Source of the DNA: Phycisphaerae bacterium
Lineage (GTDB): Bacteria > Planctomycetota > Phycisphaerae > Phycisphaerales > SM1A02
Reading direction: 5' to 3'
Assembly: GCA_016795035.1 (NCBI GenBank)
Contig: JAEUIT010000006.1
Span: 1 to 40,329 of the forward strand
DNA length: 40,329 nt
Part shown: positions 16,749 to 24,129 of the stretch, one piece after another
How positions within the stretch are numbered: position 1 is the first letter of the stretch
Layout of the letters: each line of letters opens with the position of its first letter
Notes under the pieces: generated by a model
The model's input: the letters and a program-made list of their open reading frames with translations, nothing else
Told to the model about the DNA's origin: nothing
The model's database searches: none
Program-made: the position numbers and the translations under genes

Positions 16749-17723
16749 TCAGGCCTCGCGCCAACTTCGCGGCGCTCGGATCGCGATGGTGATTTCCTTG
16801 AGCGCGGTCATTACGGCGAAGCCGCCGGCCGCCACGCCGCCGAGCATCAGCGCTTCCTTCCAAAGCCCGATCGCGGCGAACCAAGACACCGCGTACAGGC
16901 TCTGCCACATCGCACCGTAGCGGCGGAGTTTTTCCGACGCGACCGCGGGGGATTGGCCCTTCGTCTTGACGACCGCGATGCCGACGAAGGCGAGCGCCGT
17001 CCCGAGCGGCCAGAGGCACCCGGGCCACGGGCCGTTGCCGAGGGGCCACACGCCGCGGCTGTGCCACCATCCCCACGAGAGGACGACCGCGGACCAGAAC
17101 GACCAGCCGGCGAGCGTGAACATCCATGCGCGGACCGTGGGCGTCGGGCGCTTGTCTTCAATTTTGTAGACGAGGATCGCGACGGCCATCGCGTGCGTCA
17201 TCGAAAGCCAGATCGGCAACGTGAAGGAGAAAAGGTGGTTCGGGATCGCCATGTGCACCGCGTGCACGAGGCCGATCGTGACGAAGCCGACGCTCGGAAC
17301 GTGCTTCGCGAATGCGTTGTAGAAGATGATCCCGAGCGCGGTGAGCGCCATCGTCGCGACGGCGGGCACACCGAGCGTCGCGGCGCCCAACGTTGCAGCC
17401 GCGAGGCACGCGCTCGTCAGGATCGCGGCCTGCTGCGGTCGGATATTCCCTGCGGGAATCGGCCGATCGGGGCTGAAGGCGCGGTCATGCCGCGCGTCGA
17501 GGACGTCGTTAAGCCCGGCGCCGAACGTGAAGAGGCCGACGGCGACGACGAGCCCCGCGAAGAGCGAGACGGGCAGCGGCAACGTGGAGGCCGGTAAGTT
17601 CTCGTACAGCGGATCGACGCGGGTGAGCAGGATGACGAGCCAGAGATCCGCGATCGCCCCGTAGGCCATCGTCAGCCGCGTCAACTGCAGCGCCGTGAAG
17701 ATGCGGAGGAGCGTGCGTCGCAC
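16749..17723 (-). CDS. UbiA-family prenyltransferase
   Basis: A 324-residue polytopic membrane protein with about 8-9 hydrophobic segments. The prenyl-diphosphate/Mg binding motif NDxxDxxxD is plain in GAGLNDVLDARHDRAFSPDRPIPAG (described in parts: LNDVLDARHD, PDRPIPAG). A second acidic motif is represented by YKIEDKRPTP. The superfamily transfers isoprenoid chains to aromatic or other acceptors in quinone, haem and lipid synthesis; the acceptor cannot be told from sequence alone. The GTG start at 17723 (VRRTLLRIFTALQLTRL) is chosen because the upstream extension is not hydrophobic or family-like; an internal ATG (MAYGAIAD) is an alternative. It is first in the minus-strand run with the lptD-like gene. 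Confidence 0.87.
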   Translation of the reverse strand: MRRTLLRIFTALQLTRLTMAYGAIADLWLVILLTRVDPLYENLPASTLPLPVSLFAGLVVAVGLFTFGAGLNDVLDARHDRAFSPDRPIPAGNIRPQQAAILTSACLAAATLGAATLGVPAVATMALTALGIIFYNAFAKHVPSVGFVTIGLVHAVHMAIPNHLFSFTLPIWLSMTHAMAVAILVYKIEDKRPTPTVRAWMFTLAGWSFWSAVVLSWGWWHSRGVWPLGNGPWPGCLWPLGTALAFVGIAVVKTKGQSPAVASEKLRRYGAMWQSLYAVSWFAAIGLWKEALMLGGVAAGGFAVMTALKEITIAIRAPRSWREA

Positions 17724-17987
17724 GGGGCGATGGTAAGGGAAGGAGGGAAAAGGAACGCAAAGCCGAAAATGGAGAGAAGACAATAGAGAGGACGTTGGCT
17801 GCAACGTGGAGGGCCATGTGGCAGACATCCGTTGGAGCCAATTGCAAAAGTTGGAGATTGGTTTCACATCCGCCGGTCGCCAGGCGTTTTCCCGTACGCG
17901 GCCGGGGGTCATTCGGCGTCGAAGGATCGGGTCCCGATTCCGCACTTCACGCTTGCATCCAGTGCAGAATGTGAGACTCTCGATGGC

Positions 17988-18003
17988 AGGGAACAAGGGT
18001 ATG
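17988..18003 (+). promoter_or_regulatory. ribosome binding site and start codon of the surface-protein gene
   Basis: AGGGA at 17988-17992 lies 8 bases before the ATG at 18001. This is the best-supported start for the HAF/dockerin protein, but in this sequence it is out of frame with the rest of the gene. An ATG at 17983 in the same frame lacks a comparable site. The 17724-17982 region upstream carries the CTGCAACG motif (17799-17806) and no gene. Confidence 0.45.
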
Positions 18004-19697
18004 GCTCGTCAGCTCGTCAGCTCGTCAGCTCGTCAGCTCTGTGCGCCGTCGCCGTGACGCTCGCCGGTGTTCAACCCGCGCTTGCGCAATCGAAGCCGCC
18101 GTCGCGGTACGACGTGTTTGATGTCGGCGAGATTCCGATTCCACCAGGATCGGGCTGGCATGATCTCCGGTACACGGCGTTCGCGATCAACGAAAACAAC
18201 TCGGTGGCGGGATGGGTCGAACTGCGAATCTCCGCGTTCAACGGGCAGTTCCATGCGACCTATTGGACGCCGAACAATGAGCATGGCTTCTCGGCGTTCA
18301 CGCTGTACGACTTGACGGAACTGGCGGGGCTTGACGCCTCGTGCGACACCGGCTTGTGCGTCGGACAGGCAATGGACATCAACGACGACGACATCGTCGT
18401 CGGCTCGCAGATTCCCGACCTCGCGGTGCCGGCCCAGCCATTCGTCTGGGTGCTCTCGACGAATGACGATCCCGGTGGGCTTCAGACATTCAACCTCGGC
18501 AATCTCTTGTCGAATCCTGACGATGGCGGCGGAGTTGCGCATGGCATCACCGATACGTTTCCGGCGAAGATCGTCGGTGAGGTTCACGACGAAACCGGCC
18601 TGTCGCCCCCATCCTGCACCTTCGCGCTGTTTGCGTTCGAGGCAACGTTCCCTCCGGGCGCATCAACGATGACCCGAATCGGGTCAACGAGCGTTGGGGC
18701 GGTCGCCCTCGACATCAACGAAGCGACTACGCAGCGAGCAGTCGGCCAGTTCCGAGACCTCTGCCCGGGAAGCACCGGCGGATGCGCCGTGACCGACGAT
18801 GCATCGAGGTGGGTGCTCCCTAGTGGTACGAGCCAGTTGTTGCCGGAGCCGCTGTACGTCGACTCGATCGCGCGTGCGACAAACAACGCGAATCAGTCGT
18901 GCGGCAACCAAGGAGAGATTGATTTCTGCGGGCCAGTCGCGACGTTCTGGAGTGTGAACGGCGCCAACGCCACGCCGATCGGCGACACGTCCGTCACACC
19001 GCAGATGCCGGAGGGGGCGCAGACGCTGGCGCACGGGATGTCGCCCGCCGACGGTGGCGAAAGCGGCAATGCGCGGGTGAATGTCGTAGGTGAAAATACT
19101 GTCGACAGCATCGCGCTCCTATGGCACCGTGACGTCAATCTGCAATGGAGCGGGTACGACCTGAATTACCGAGTGCTCCCCGCTTGCGGATTGCAGTTAC
19201 GAGTCGCATTCGATACGAACAGCAACGGCTGGGTCGTTGGACGCGCTGCGGACGACTTCGGCAACGTCCGGGGATTCGTGCTGCGACCTTCCGTTTGCCC
19301 GGCGGAGTACACCGGCGACTGCCTCGTCGACGGCGCAGATTTGGGTGCGCTCCTGGGTGCATGGGGTCCGGCGGATCCCAACAGTTACGTCACCCAGTTT
19401 GACCTCACACAAGACGGCATAGTCGATGGTGCGGACTTGGGCGCATTACTCGGCGCATGGGGGGCGTGCCCTTCGAGCTGCATTACCTGCAGCAGCGGAT
19501 TCGCAATGGCATCGAGTCCTTCTGAAGGCTCGACGTGGAATGCAGCCCTGGAAACGGGGTTGGCGATCCTCGGCTTCGCATCAGTTGATGAATTCAACGA
19601 GTGGCAGATGCAGGCGGAAGAAGAAAGCGCATCCGCTGCGCTGGCGCAACTCGCAGTGATCCTGATCGCGAGTGACTGGGGCGGGAATGAGAAGTAA
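18001..19697 (+). CDS. secreted HAF-repeat protein with dockerin-like repeats, frame broken by an 8-bp tandem repeat
   Basis: From about 18040 the frame encodes a signal-peptide core (LCAVAVTLAGVQPALAQ) and a mature exported protein. It has HAF-type blocks of the form AFAINENNSVAGW and GVAHGITDTFPAKIVGEV, then two GC-type dockerin/EF-hand-like repeats (DCLVDGADLGALLGAWG and DGIVDGADLGALLGAWG, about 19318-19470), then about 75 further residues ending ASDWGGNEK. The natural starts (ATG 18001 or 17983) are in another frame and stop at 18057 after 18 or 24 codons, because four GCTCGTCA units lie between start and signal core. With three units the reading would be MARQLVSSSALCAVAVTLAG, a normal signal peptide. 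In-frame translation in the present sequence would need a TTG at 17832 and an unlikely 60-residue leader. Likely either phase-off or a sequencing error. The binding partner of the repeats is unknown. Confidence 0.75.
18004..18039 (+). repeat. 8-bp tandem repeat (GCTCGTCA)x4 plus half unit
   Basis: Perfect copies at 18004-18011, 18012-18019, 18020-18027 and 18028-18035 are followed by GCTC. They lie directly after an ATG. The unit length is not a multiple of three, so each gain or loss of a unit changes the reading frame. Only unit numbers divisible by three (3, 6, ...) join the ATG at 18001 to the signal peptide and mature protein. Confidence 0.9.
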
Positions 19698-19731
19698 CCG
19701 AGTGCAGGGTGCTCATGAAAAGGGATGATCC

Positions 19732-20313
19732 ATGAAAACAGTGAAACGCAATCTGGCCCTCGCCTTGGTGCTTGGTTGCACGAGCCAATGCGCCTGCGCA
19801 GCAGCCACTCTTTACAGTAACTTCGATGCGTGGAAGTCCCAGGTCCCGTCGATTACGACCCTTGATTTCCAGGACATGGCGAACGGAGAGTGGTTGGGGT
19901 CGCAGTACCTTAGCCTTGGTGTCGACTTCACTGATGGGGGCGTGAAGCAGCAGAGCGGCGCCTACAACTTCGATGGCCATGGCATCTACGGTGGATGCAA
20001 GCTCGAGATGGTGTTCGATGAGCCTATCTTTGCTCTGGCCACCCATTACCCTGGGAGCATTCGCTTCGTATTATACTCTGGCGATGATGTGGTATATTTC
20101 GGGCCCTCGCAAGGGAGCGGACCGCTCAATTTCAGGGGCGTGACGTCGACGATCGCATTCGATCGAGCATGGCTCATGGGCGACACCCTCGGCCCGCCGG
20201 TATGTGACGCTATCGCGGTCGACAACATCTACTTCCAGACCGTTCCCGGCCCGGCGTCTCTGGCGATCTGGATCGTCGGGGGGATCATCGGCGCGGGCAG
20301 ACGACGCCGTTGA
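19732..20313 (+). CDS. exported protein with PEP-CTERM-like sorting signal
   Basis: A 193-residue protein with an N-terminal signal peptide (MKTVKRNLALALVLGC ... CACA, cleavage near residue 23). The beta-rich body has TLYSNFDAWKSQ and LGVDFTDGGVKQQ. The C-terminus is a sorting signal of the PEP-CTERM kind: PGPASLA, a hydrophobic stretch (IWIVGGIIGAG) and RRRR at the very end. Such tails are recognised by exosortase and cut and anchored or released at the surface; planctomycete versions often use PGPA rather than PEP. No exosortase is in the window. The gene lies 34 bp after the HAF/dockerin gene with AAGGGATG before the ATG. It is followed by a strong hairpin at 20331. Confidence 0.85.
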   Translation: MKTVKRNLALALVLGCTSQCACAAATLYSNFDAWKSQVPSITTLDFQDMANGEWLGSQYLSLGVDFTDGGVKQQSGAYNFDGHGIYGGCKLEMVFDEPIFALATHYPGSIRFVLYSGDDVVYFGPSQGSGPLNFRGVTSTIAFDRAWLMGDTLGPPVCDAIAVDNIYFQTVPGPASLAIWIVGGIIGAGRRRR

Positions 20314-20330
20314 CTTGCCGAACTCGTCAT

Positions 20331-20362
20331 GCGACCCCGCGCGGCCCACCGCGCGGGGTCGC
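20331..20362 (+). terminator. strong GC hairpin after the PEP-CTERM gene
   Basis: GCGACCCCGCGC (20331-20342) and GCGCGGGGTCGC (20351-20362) form a perfect 12-bp stem with an 8-base loop, 17 bp after the stop codon. No T-run follows, so it may be an L-shaped terminator or an mRNA 3'-end stabiliser. The remaining bases to 20522 hold one CTGCAACG motif (20433-20440) and a pyrimidine-rich leader with CTCCATTTTCC repeated twice (about 20465-20490). No FMN riboswitch is visible before ribH. Confidence 0.6.
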
Positions 20363-20522
20363 TGTGCGCGCTGGCGACGAGGAGGAGAAGACAGGAAATC
20401 GAATCTCGAAATGCGGGGAAAACGTGCGTCAGCTGCAACGTGGAGTTCCTCTGCGCCGTGCCGCCGCTCCATTTTCCCTCTCCATTTTCCTTCCGGTTCT
20501 TCCGCTACCATCTCCGCCTCTC

Positions 20523-21005
20523 ATGCAGACGGATGTGCCGCTAGAACCGGATGCCGCCGGGCTTCGCGTCGGGCTGGTCGTGAGTCGCTACCACGACGCG
20601 ATCGTCAACGCGCTCGCCCAAGGGGCGACTCGGGCGTTTCTCGCCGCGGGCGGGGCCCCGGAGCGCCTCCTCCGGGTCGATGCCCCCGGTGCCTTCGAAC
20701 TGCCGGTCGTTGCGGCCGCAATGGCGCGGTCGAACGCCTTCGACGCCGTCGTCTGCCTCGGGCTCGTCCTGACCGGCGAGACGCGCCACGACCAGTACAT
20801 CTGCGACGCCGTCGCCCACGGCCTCCAACGGCTCGCGATCGACACCGGCAAGCCGATGGGCTTCGGCCTTCTGACCTGCCAGACGCTCGAGCAGGCGAAG
20901 GCCCGCGCCGGCGGCGACAAGGGCAACAAGGGCGACGAGGCGATGCGGGCGGCGCTGTTGGCCGTGCTCGCGGTTCGGGCATCGCGACGGGCGGTGCCGT
21001 CGTGA
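20523..21005 (+). CDS. ribH: 6,7-dimethyl-8-ribityllumazine synthase
   Basis: A 160-residue lumazine synthase, the penultimate step of riboflavin synthesis, joining 5-amino-6-ribitylaminouracil with 3,4-dihydroxybutanone phosphate. Signatures are GLVVSRYHDAIVNALAQGA, VDAPGAFELPVVAAAMA, and the active-site block CLGLVLTGETRHDQYICDAVAHG with the phosphate-binding GET and the catalytic His just after it. A second block is PMGFGLLTCQTLEQAKARAGG. Standard length. The ATG at 20523 follows a pyrimidine-rich leader with no clear Shine-Dalgarno site. The stop overlaps nusB by GTGA, a ribH-nusB pair widely conserved in bacteria. Confidence 0.95.
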   Translation: MQTDVPLEPDAAGLRVGLVVSRYHDAIVNALAQGATRAFLAAGGAPERLLRVDAPGAFELPVVAAAMARSNAFDAVVCLGLVLTGETRHDQYICDAVAHGLQRLAIDTGKPMGFGLLTCQTLEQAKARAGGDKGNKGDEAMRAALLAVLAVRASRRAVPS

Positions 21006-21481
21006 AGAAGTCCTCGCGCGCCGACGGACCCTTCGCCAAGCCGCTCAACCGCGAGGTGCGGCGCTGCGCGTTGCAGGCGCTCTTCCAATTCGACGTCGTC
21101 GAAGCCCCCGACCACGAGCTCGTGCGCCGCACGCTCGACGAGAGCCCCGGCACCGACGACGACCATGCCCGCGGCTACGACCTCGCGACGCTCGCGTGGG
21201 AGTTCCGCGACGAAGCCGACGCCGCCGTCCGCCCGCTCGCGCCCGAGTGGCCCACGCACCGACAGCCGGTCGTCGACCGCAACCTCCTGCGTCTCGCCTT
21301 CTACGAGATCGTGCACGGCGCCGTGCCGCCGAAGGTCGCGATCAACGAGGCGGTCGAACTCGCGAAGGAGTTCGGCAGCGAGAAGAGCCCGCGATTCGTG
21401 AACGCGGTGCTCGACAAGATCTGGAAAGACCGCGATCCGCCGGCCGCCGGGAGTGCCCCGGTCGAAGGACCAACGAGCTAA
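21002..21481 (+). CDS. nusB: transcription antitermination protein NusB
   Basis: A 159-residue NusB. The GTG at 21002 gives VKKSSRADGPFAKPLNREVRRCALQALFQFDV, and the family blocks REVRRCALQALFQFD, VDRNLLRLAFYEIVHG and VAINEAVELAKEFGSEKSPRFVNAVLD (last in parts: INEAVELAKEFGSEKS, FVNAVLD) are all present. NusB with NusE/S10 binds boxA RNA in rRNA leader transcripts to prevent premature termination. It overlaps ribH by 4 bp and is followed by ftsY after 12 bp, so the three probably form one operon. The C-terminal tail after KIWKDRD is a short Pro/Ala extension. Confidence 0.95.
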   Translation: MKKSSRADGPFAKPLNREVRRCALQALFQFDVVEAPDHELVRRTLDESPGTDDDHARGYDLATLAWEFRDEADAAVRPLAPEWPTHRQPVVDRNLLRLAFYEIVHGAVPPKVAINEAVELAKEFGSEKSPRFVNAVLDKIWKDRDPPAAGSAPVEGPTS

Positions 21482-21493
21482 CGAAACGTCGTC

Positions 21494-22423
21494 ATGGGCC
21501 TTTTCAAGACCGTCTTCGGCGCCCTCAAGAAGGGCTTGGCGAAAACCGCCGAGGTTCTCGGCGCCGGCCTGCGCAGCCTGCTTCGCGGGCGACAGCTTTC
21601 GGAAGAGTTGATCGACGAGATCGAGCGCCGGCTCATCGCCGCCGACGTCGGCGTGAAGGCGACGCGCGAGATCATCGACAAGCTGCGCGCCGACTACCGC
21701 GCCGGCCTCATCGCAAAGGGCGACGACGCGCTCGCCTTCCTCAAGACGCAGCTCAAGAGCCGCTGGACCGAGGAAGACCGGCGCATCGCCACGAGCGCCG
21801 CGAAGCCGACGGTGATCCTCGTCGTCGGCGTGAACGGCGCGGGCAAGACGACGAGCGTCGCGAAGATCGCAAAGAGCCTGAAGGACGAAGGCCGCAGCGT
21901 GCTGTTAGGCGCGGCCGACACCTTCCGCGCCGGCGCCGTCGCGCAGCTCACGATCTGGGCCGAGCGCCTCGGCATCGAGATCGTGAAGGGGACGCAGAAC
22001 GCCGATCCCGCGGCCGTCGCCTTCGACGCCTGCGATGCGGCGCTCGCCCGCGGCGTCGACACGCTCCTGATCGACACGGCCGGCCGCCTGCACACGCAAG
22101 ACAACCTGATGCGGCAGTTGACGAAGATCAAGGCGGTCGTCGCCAAGAAGATCCCGGGCGCGCCGCACGAAGTGCTCCTTGTCCTCGACGCGACCAGCGG
22201 TCAGAACGCGATCGAGCAGGCCCGCATCTTCAAGGGAGCGGTCGAGATCTCCGGGATCTTCCTCGCCAAGCTCGACGGCACCGCGAAGGGCGGCATCGTG
22301 GTGGCGATCCGCGACGCCCTCGACGTGCCCGTGAAGCTGGTCGGCGTGGGCGAGCGGCCCGAGGATGTCGAGCCGTTCGATCCGGACCGATTCGTCGAGG
22401 CGATGTTCGAAGAAGAGGATTGA
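21494..22423 (+). CDS. ftsY: signal recognition particle receptor FtsY
   Basis: A 309-residue SRP receptor GTPase with N and G domains. The N domain runs from about 10 to 90 (SEELIDEIERRLIAADVGVKAT). G1 is VGVNGAGKTTSVAKIAK (about 113), followed by G2 LLGAADTFRAGAVAQL, G3 LIDTAGRLHTQDNLM, G4 LAKLDGTAKGG and the closing GVGERPEDVEPFDPDRFVEAMF. It docks ribosome-SRP complexes at the membrane. Compared with E. coli FtsY it lacks the long acidic A domain; instead there is a short amphipathic N-terminus (MGLFKTVFGALKKGLAKTA) likely to bind the membrane. It is the last gene of the ribH-nusB-ftsY unit, with a long terminator-like hairpin starting at the stop. Confidence 0.97.
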   Translation: MGLFKTVFGALKKGLAKTAEVLGAGLRSLLRGRQLSEELIDEIERRLIAADVGVKATREIIDKLRADYRAGLIAKGDDALAFLKTQLKSRWTEEDRRIATSAAKPTVILVVGVNGAGKTTSVAKIAKSLKDEGRSVLLGAADTFRAGAVAQLTIWAERLGIEIVKGTQNADPAAVAFDACDAALARGVDTLLIDTAGRLHTQDNLMRQLTKIKAVVAKKIPGAPHEVLLVLDATSGQNAIEQARIFKGAVEISGIFLAKLDGTAKGGIVVAIRDALDVPVKLVGVGERPEDVEPFDPDRFVEAMFEEED

Positions 22424-22521
22424 GGATTCAGGAGTCAGGAGTCAGTGAAAGGGCACTTCGGAACCGCACCTCTGGTGCTTCTCCACTGGCTCCTGACTCC
22501 TGGCTCCTGACTCCCTTTTTT
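22424..22521 (+). terminator. heptamer-repeat inverted repeat with T-run, terminator of the ftsY unit
   Basis: The left arm (22424-22447) is built of AGGAGTC units and ends CAGTG. The right arm (22484-22514) starts CACTGG and continues with CTGACTC/CTGGCTC units. They pair over about 19-24 bp with few mismatches around a 36-base loop, followed by six Ts (22516-22521). The layout fits an intrinsic terminator directly after the ftsY stop. A sister element is at 23980-24090. Confidence 0.7.
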
Positions 22522-22583
22522 GCCCCTTCCCTGCAACGGTCACCCCGGGCGCCGCGATATAAGAGCCACGGAGAGATCGCCCC

Positions 22584-23252
22584 ATGCGTCGGCCGCGCCA
22601 TGCCTTCACCTTGGTCGAGATGATCGTGACGATCGGCGTCATCGCCGCGCTCATGGGGGTGCTCATCCCCACGATCAAGAACGTCCAAGCCGAGGCCCGC
22701 TCGGTCGCCTGCCAGAACAACCTTCGGCAGATCTTCGTCGGCATCGACGCCTACCGCGCCGGCCAGCGCGACATCCTGCCGATGTGCGAGTTCCTCCCCG
22801 TCGCCACCGACAACGGGCCGCAGGGCGGCCTGCCTGAAACGTTGAAGGGCTACCTCGACAAGGACTGCGACTGCTGGCGCTGCCAGGCGGACTTCGACGA
22901 GGAAGGCTCGCTCACGACCGGCACGAGCTACACGTACCTCGTCGGGCTCATTCGCTACACGCCGCAGATCCAGATCGCGGTGCAGCAGGCGATGATCCCG
23001 TACGTCTTCGACGTCGGCATGAGCCAGAAGATGAAGGACAAGCTTCGCCTCGATGCCGAGGCCAAGCTCGTCACCGTCTTCTATCAGTCGAATCCCGAGA
23101 AGTTCGCGCTCCTCGCCGACAGCCAGGACCGACACCCGATCGGCGATCGTCCGCCGCGCAACGGGCTCTACCTCGACGGCAGCGCGCGGATCATGGAAGT
23201 GGACGAAGAGGACGTCGAAGAGGCCGCTGACGAAGGGACGGCAACCGATTGA
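22584..23252 (+). CDS. pseudopilin-like protein (type II secretion G-like N-terminus)
   Basis: A 222-residue protein with a class III prepilin signal: MRRPRHAFTLVEMIVTIGVI (basic leader, cleavage before F, Glu at +5), then a hydrophobic helix. QNNLRQIF around residue 50 is the usual turn of planctomycete prepilin-like proteins. The C-terminal domain includes DCDCWRCQADFDEEG, a Cys cluster that could bind metal or form disulfides, and an ending GLYLDGSARIMEVD followed by acidic residues. No assembly ATPase or secretin genes are nearby, so it is an orphan. Its stop overlaps the TTG start of the next gene. Confidence 0.85.
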   Translation: MRRPRHAFTLVEMIVTIGVIAALMGVLIPTIKNVQAEARSVACQNNLRQIFVGIDAYRAGQRDILPMCEFLPVATDNGPQGGLPETLKGYLDKDCDCWRCQADFDEEGSLTTGTSYTYLVGLIRYTPQIQIAVQQAMIPYVFDVGMSQKMKDKLRLDAEAKLVTVFYQSNPEKFALLADSQDRHPIGDRPPRNGLYLDGSARIMEVDEEDVEEAADEGTATD

Positions 23253-23968
23253 GCGCCTACGCCGACATTCGTGACCGCACCGACGACTTCATCCGCGAGC
23301 ATCGGAAGCCGCTCGTCTATGGGCTCGGCGCGCTCCTCGTTGCAGCCTTGCTGTGGGCCGCGGGCTACTGGTGGTTCGTCGTCCGCTGGAAGCCGCCGCC
23401 ATCGATCTTCGATTCGCCGCTCGACAACGTGCTCGGCTATCTCGCGCTCGACGACTTCAGCCAGATGCCGCTGAAGGACCGCGTGCAGTTCATGATCGAG
23501 TTCGCCGACCGCTTCCGCGGCCTTTCGCAGAGCGACTCGATGATGATGTCGGGCTTCCTCGCGGGCCTCTCCGGCCCGACGCGCGAGCAGCTCACGCAGA
23601 ATGCGCGGCAGATGGCGAAGGACATCTTGGCCGAAGGAGCCGCGAAGTACGTCAACCTCCCGGCCAACGAGCGCGCGAAGTTCCTCGACGAATGGCTCGT
23701 CGAGTGGATGAAGACCGGCGAGCGCATCGCGACCGGCAAGGTCAGCGACAAGCCCGACTCCGAGCGCGTGCAGGACATGCGGGACGACGCGCAGCGCGAC
23801 GTGTCGCGCGAGCGCGATCCGAACCGCATCCCGTCACTCACCGACAAGAGCGCGTCGCGCTTCCTCGACTTCTGGTCGAGCGACGTCGAGCAGACCGCGA
23901 CTCCGAAGGAACAGGGTCAGATCACGAAGTTCATGGAAGACCTTCGGAAGCATGTGCTGAAGAAGTGA
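23249..23968 (+). CDS. single-pass membrane protein of unknown function
   Basis: A 239-residue protein starting at a TTG (23249) that overlaps the stop of the pseudopilin gene (TTGA). A short cytoplasmic N-terminus is followed by one membrane helix (about residues 24-45, LVYGLGALLVAALLWAAGYWW). An extramembrane helical domain then contains FSQMPLKDRVQFMIEFADRF and NERAKFLDEWLVEWMKTG. I do not recognise the family; pairing with a prepilin-like gene suggests an envelope role. The unit of two genes is bracketed by heptamer-repeat hairpins (22424-22521 and 23980-24090). Confidence 0.8.
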   Translation: MSAYADIRDRTDDFIREHRKPLVYGLGALLVAALLWAAGYWWFVVRWKPPPSIFDSPLDNVLGYLALDDFSQMPLKDRVQFMIEFADRFRGLSQSDSMMMSGFLAGLSGPTREQLTQNARQMAKDILAEGAAKYVNLPANERAKFLDEWLVEWMKTGERIATGKVSDKPDSERVQDMRDDAQRDVSRERDPNRIPSLTDKSASRFLDFWSSDVEQTATPKEQGQITKFMEDLRKHVLKK

Positions 23969-23979
23969 GAGCAAAGCAG

Positions 23980-24090
23980 AAGGAGTCAGGAGTGGGGAGT
24001 CAGGAGCCAGGGGGAAAGGCAATCAGGAGCCGCGCAATCGATGTCTTTGCCCCTGACTCCTGACTCCTGACTCCTGAATCCTGGCTCCTT
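23980..24090. repeat. heptamer-repeat inverted repeat between convergent genes
   Basis: The left arm (about 23980-24013) reads AAGGAGTCAGG and onward. The right arm (24053-24090) holds CTGACTC three times, then CTGAATC and CTGGCTC in perfect 7-bp register (24053-24087), ending TT. The arms are complementary over most of their length around a loop of about 40 bases. The element lies between the plus-strand stop at 23968 and the minus-strand stop at 24130, so it may serve as a two-way terminator. Confidence 0.75.
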
Positions 24091-24129
24091 GCTCGTAGGC
24101 CCCCCGGCGCTTCCCGCTACTTCCTCGGC

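Noticed and set aside
14703..17597. 964-codon open frame on the plus strand
   Set aside because: It is antisense to the LptD-like and UbiA-like genes; its protein is Arg/Ala/Asp-rich with no recognisable domain, as expected for a shadow frame in high-GC DNA.
20363..20522. FMN riboswitch before ribH
   Set aside because: None of the conserved FMN-aptamer blocks is visible; only a pyrimidine-rich leader and one motif copy are seen.
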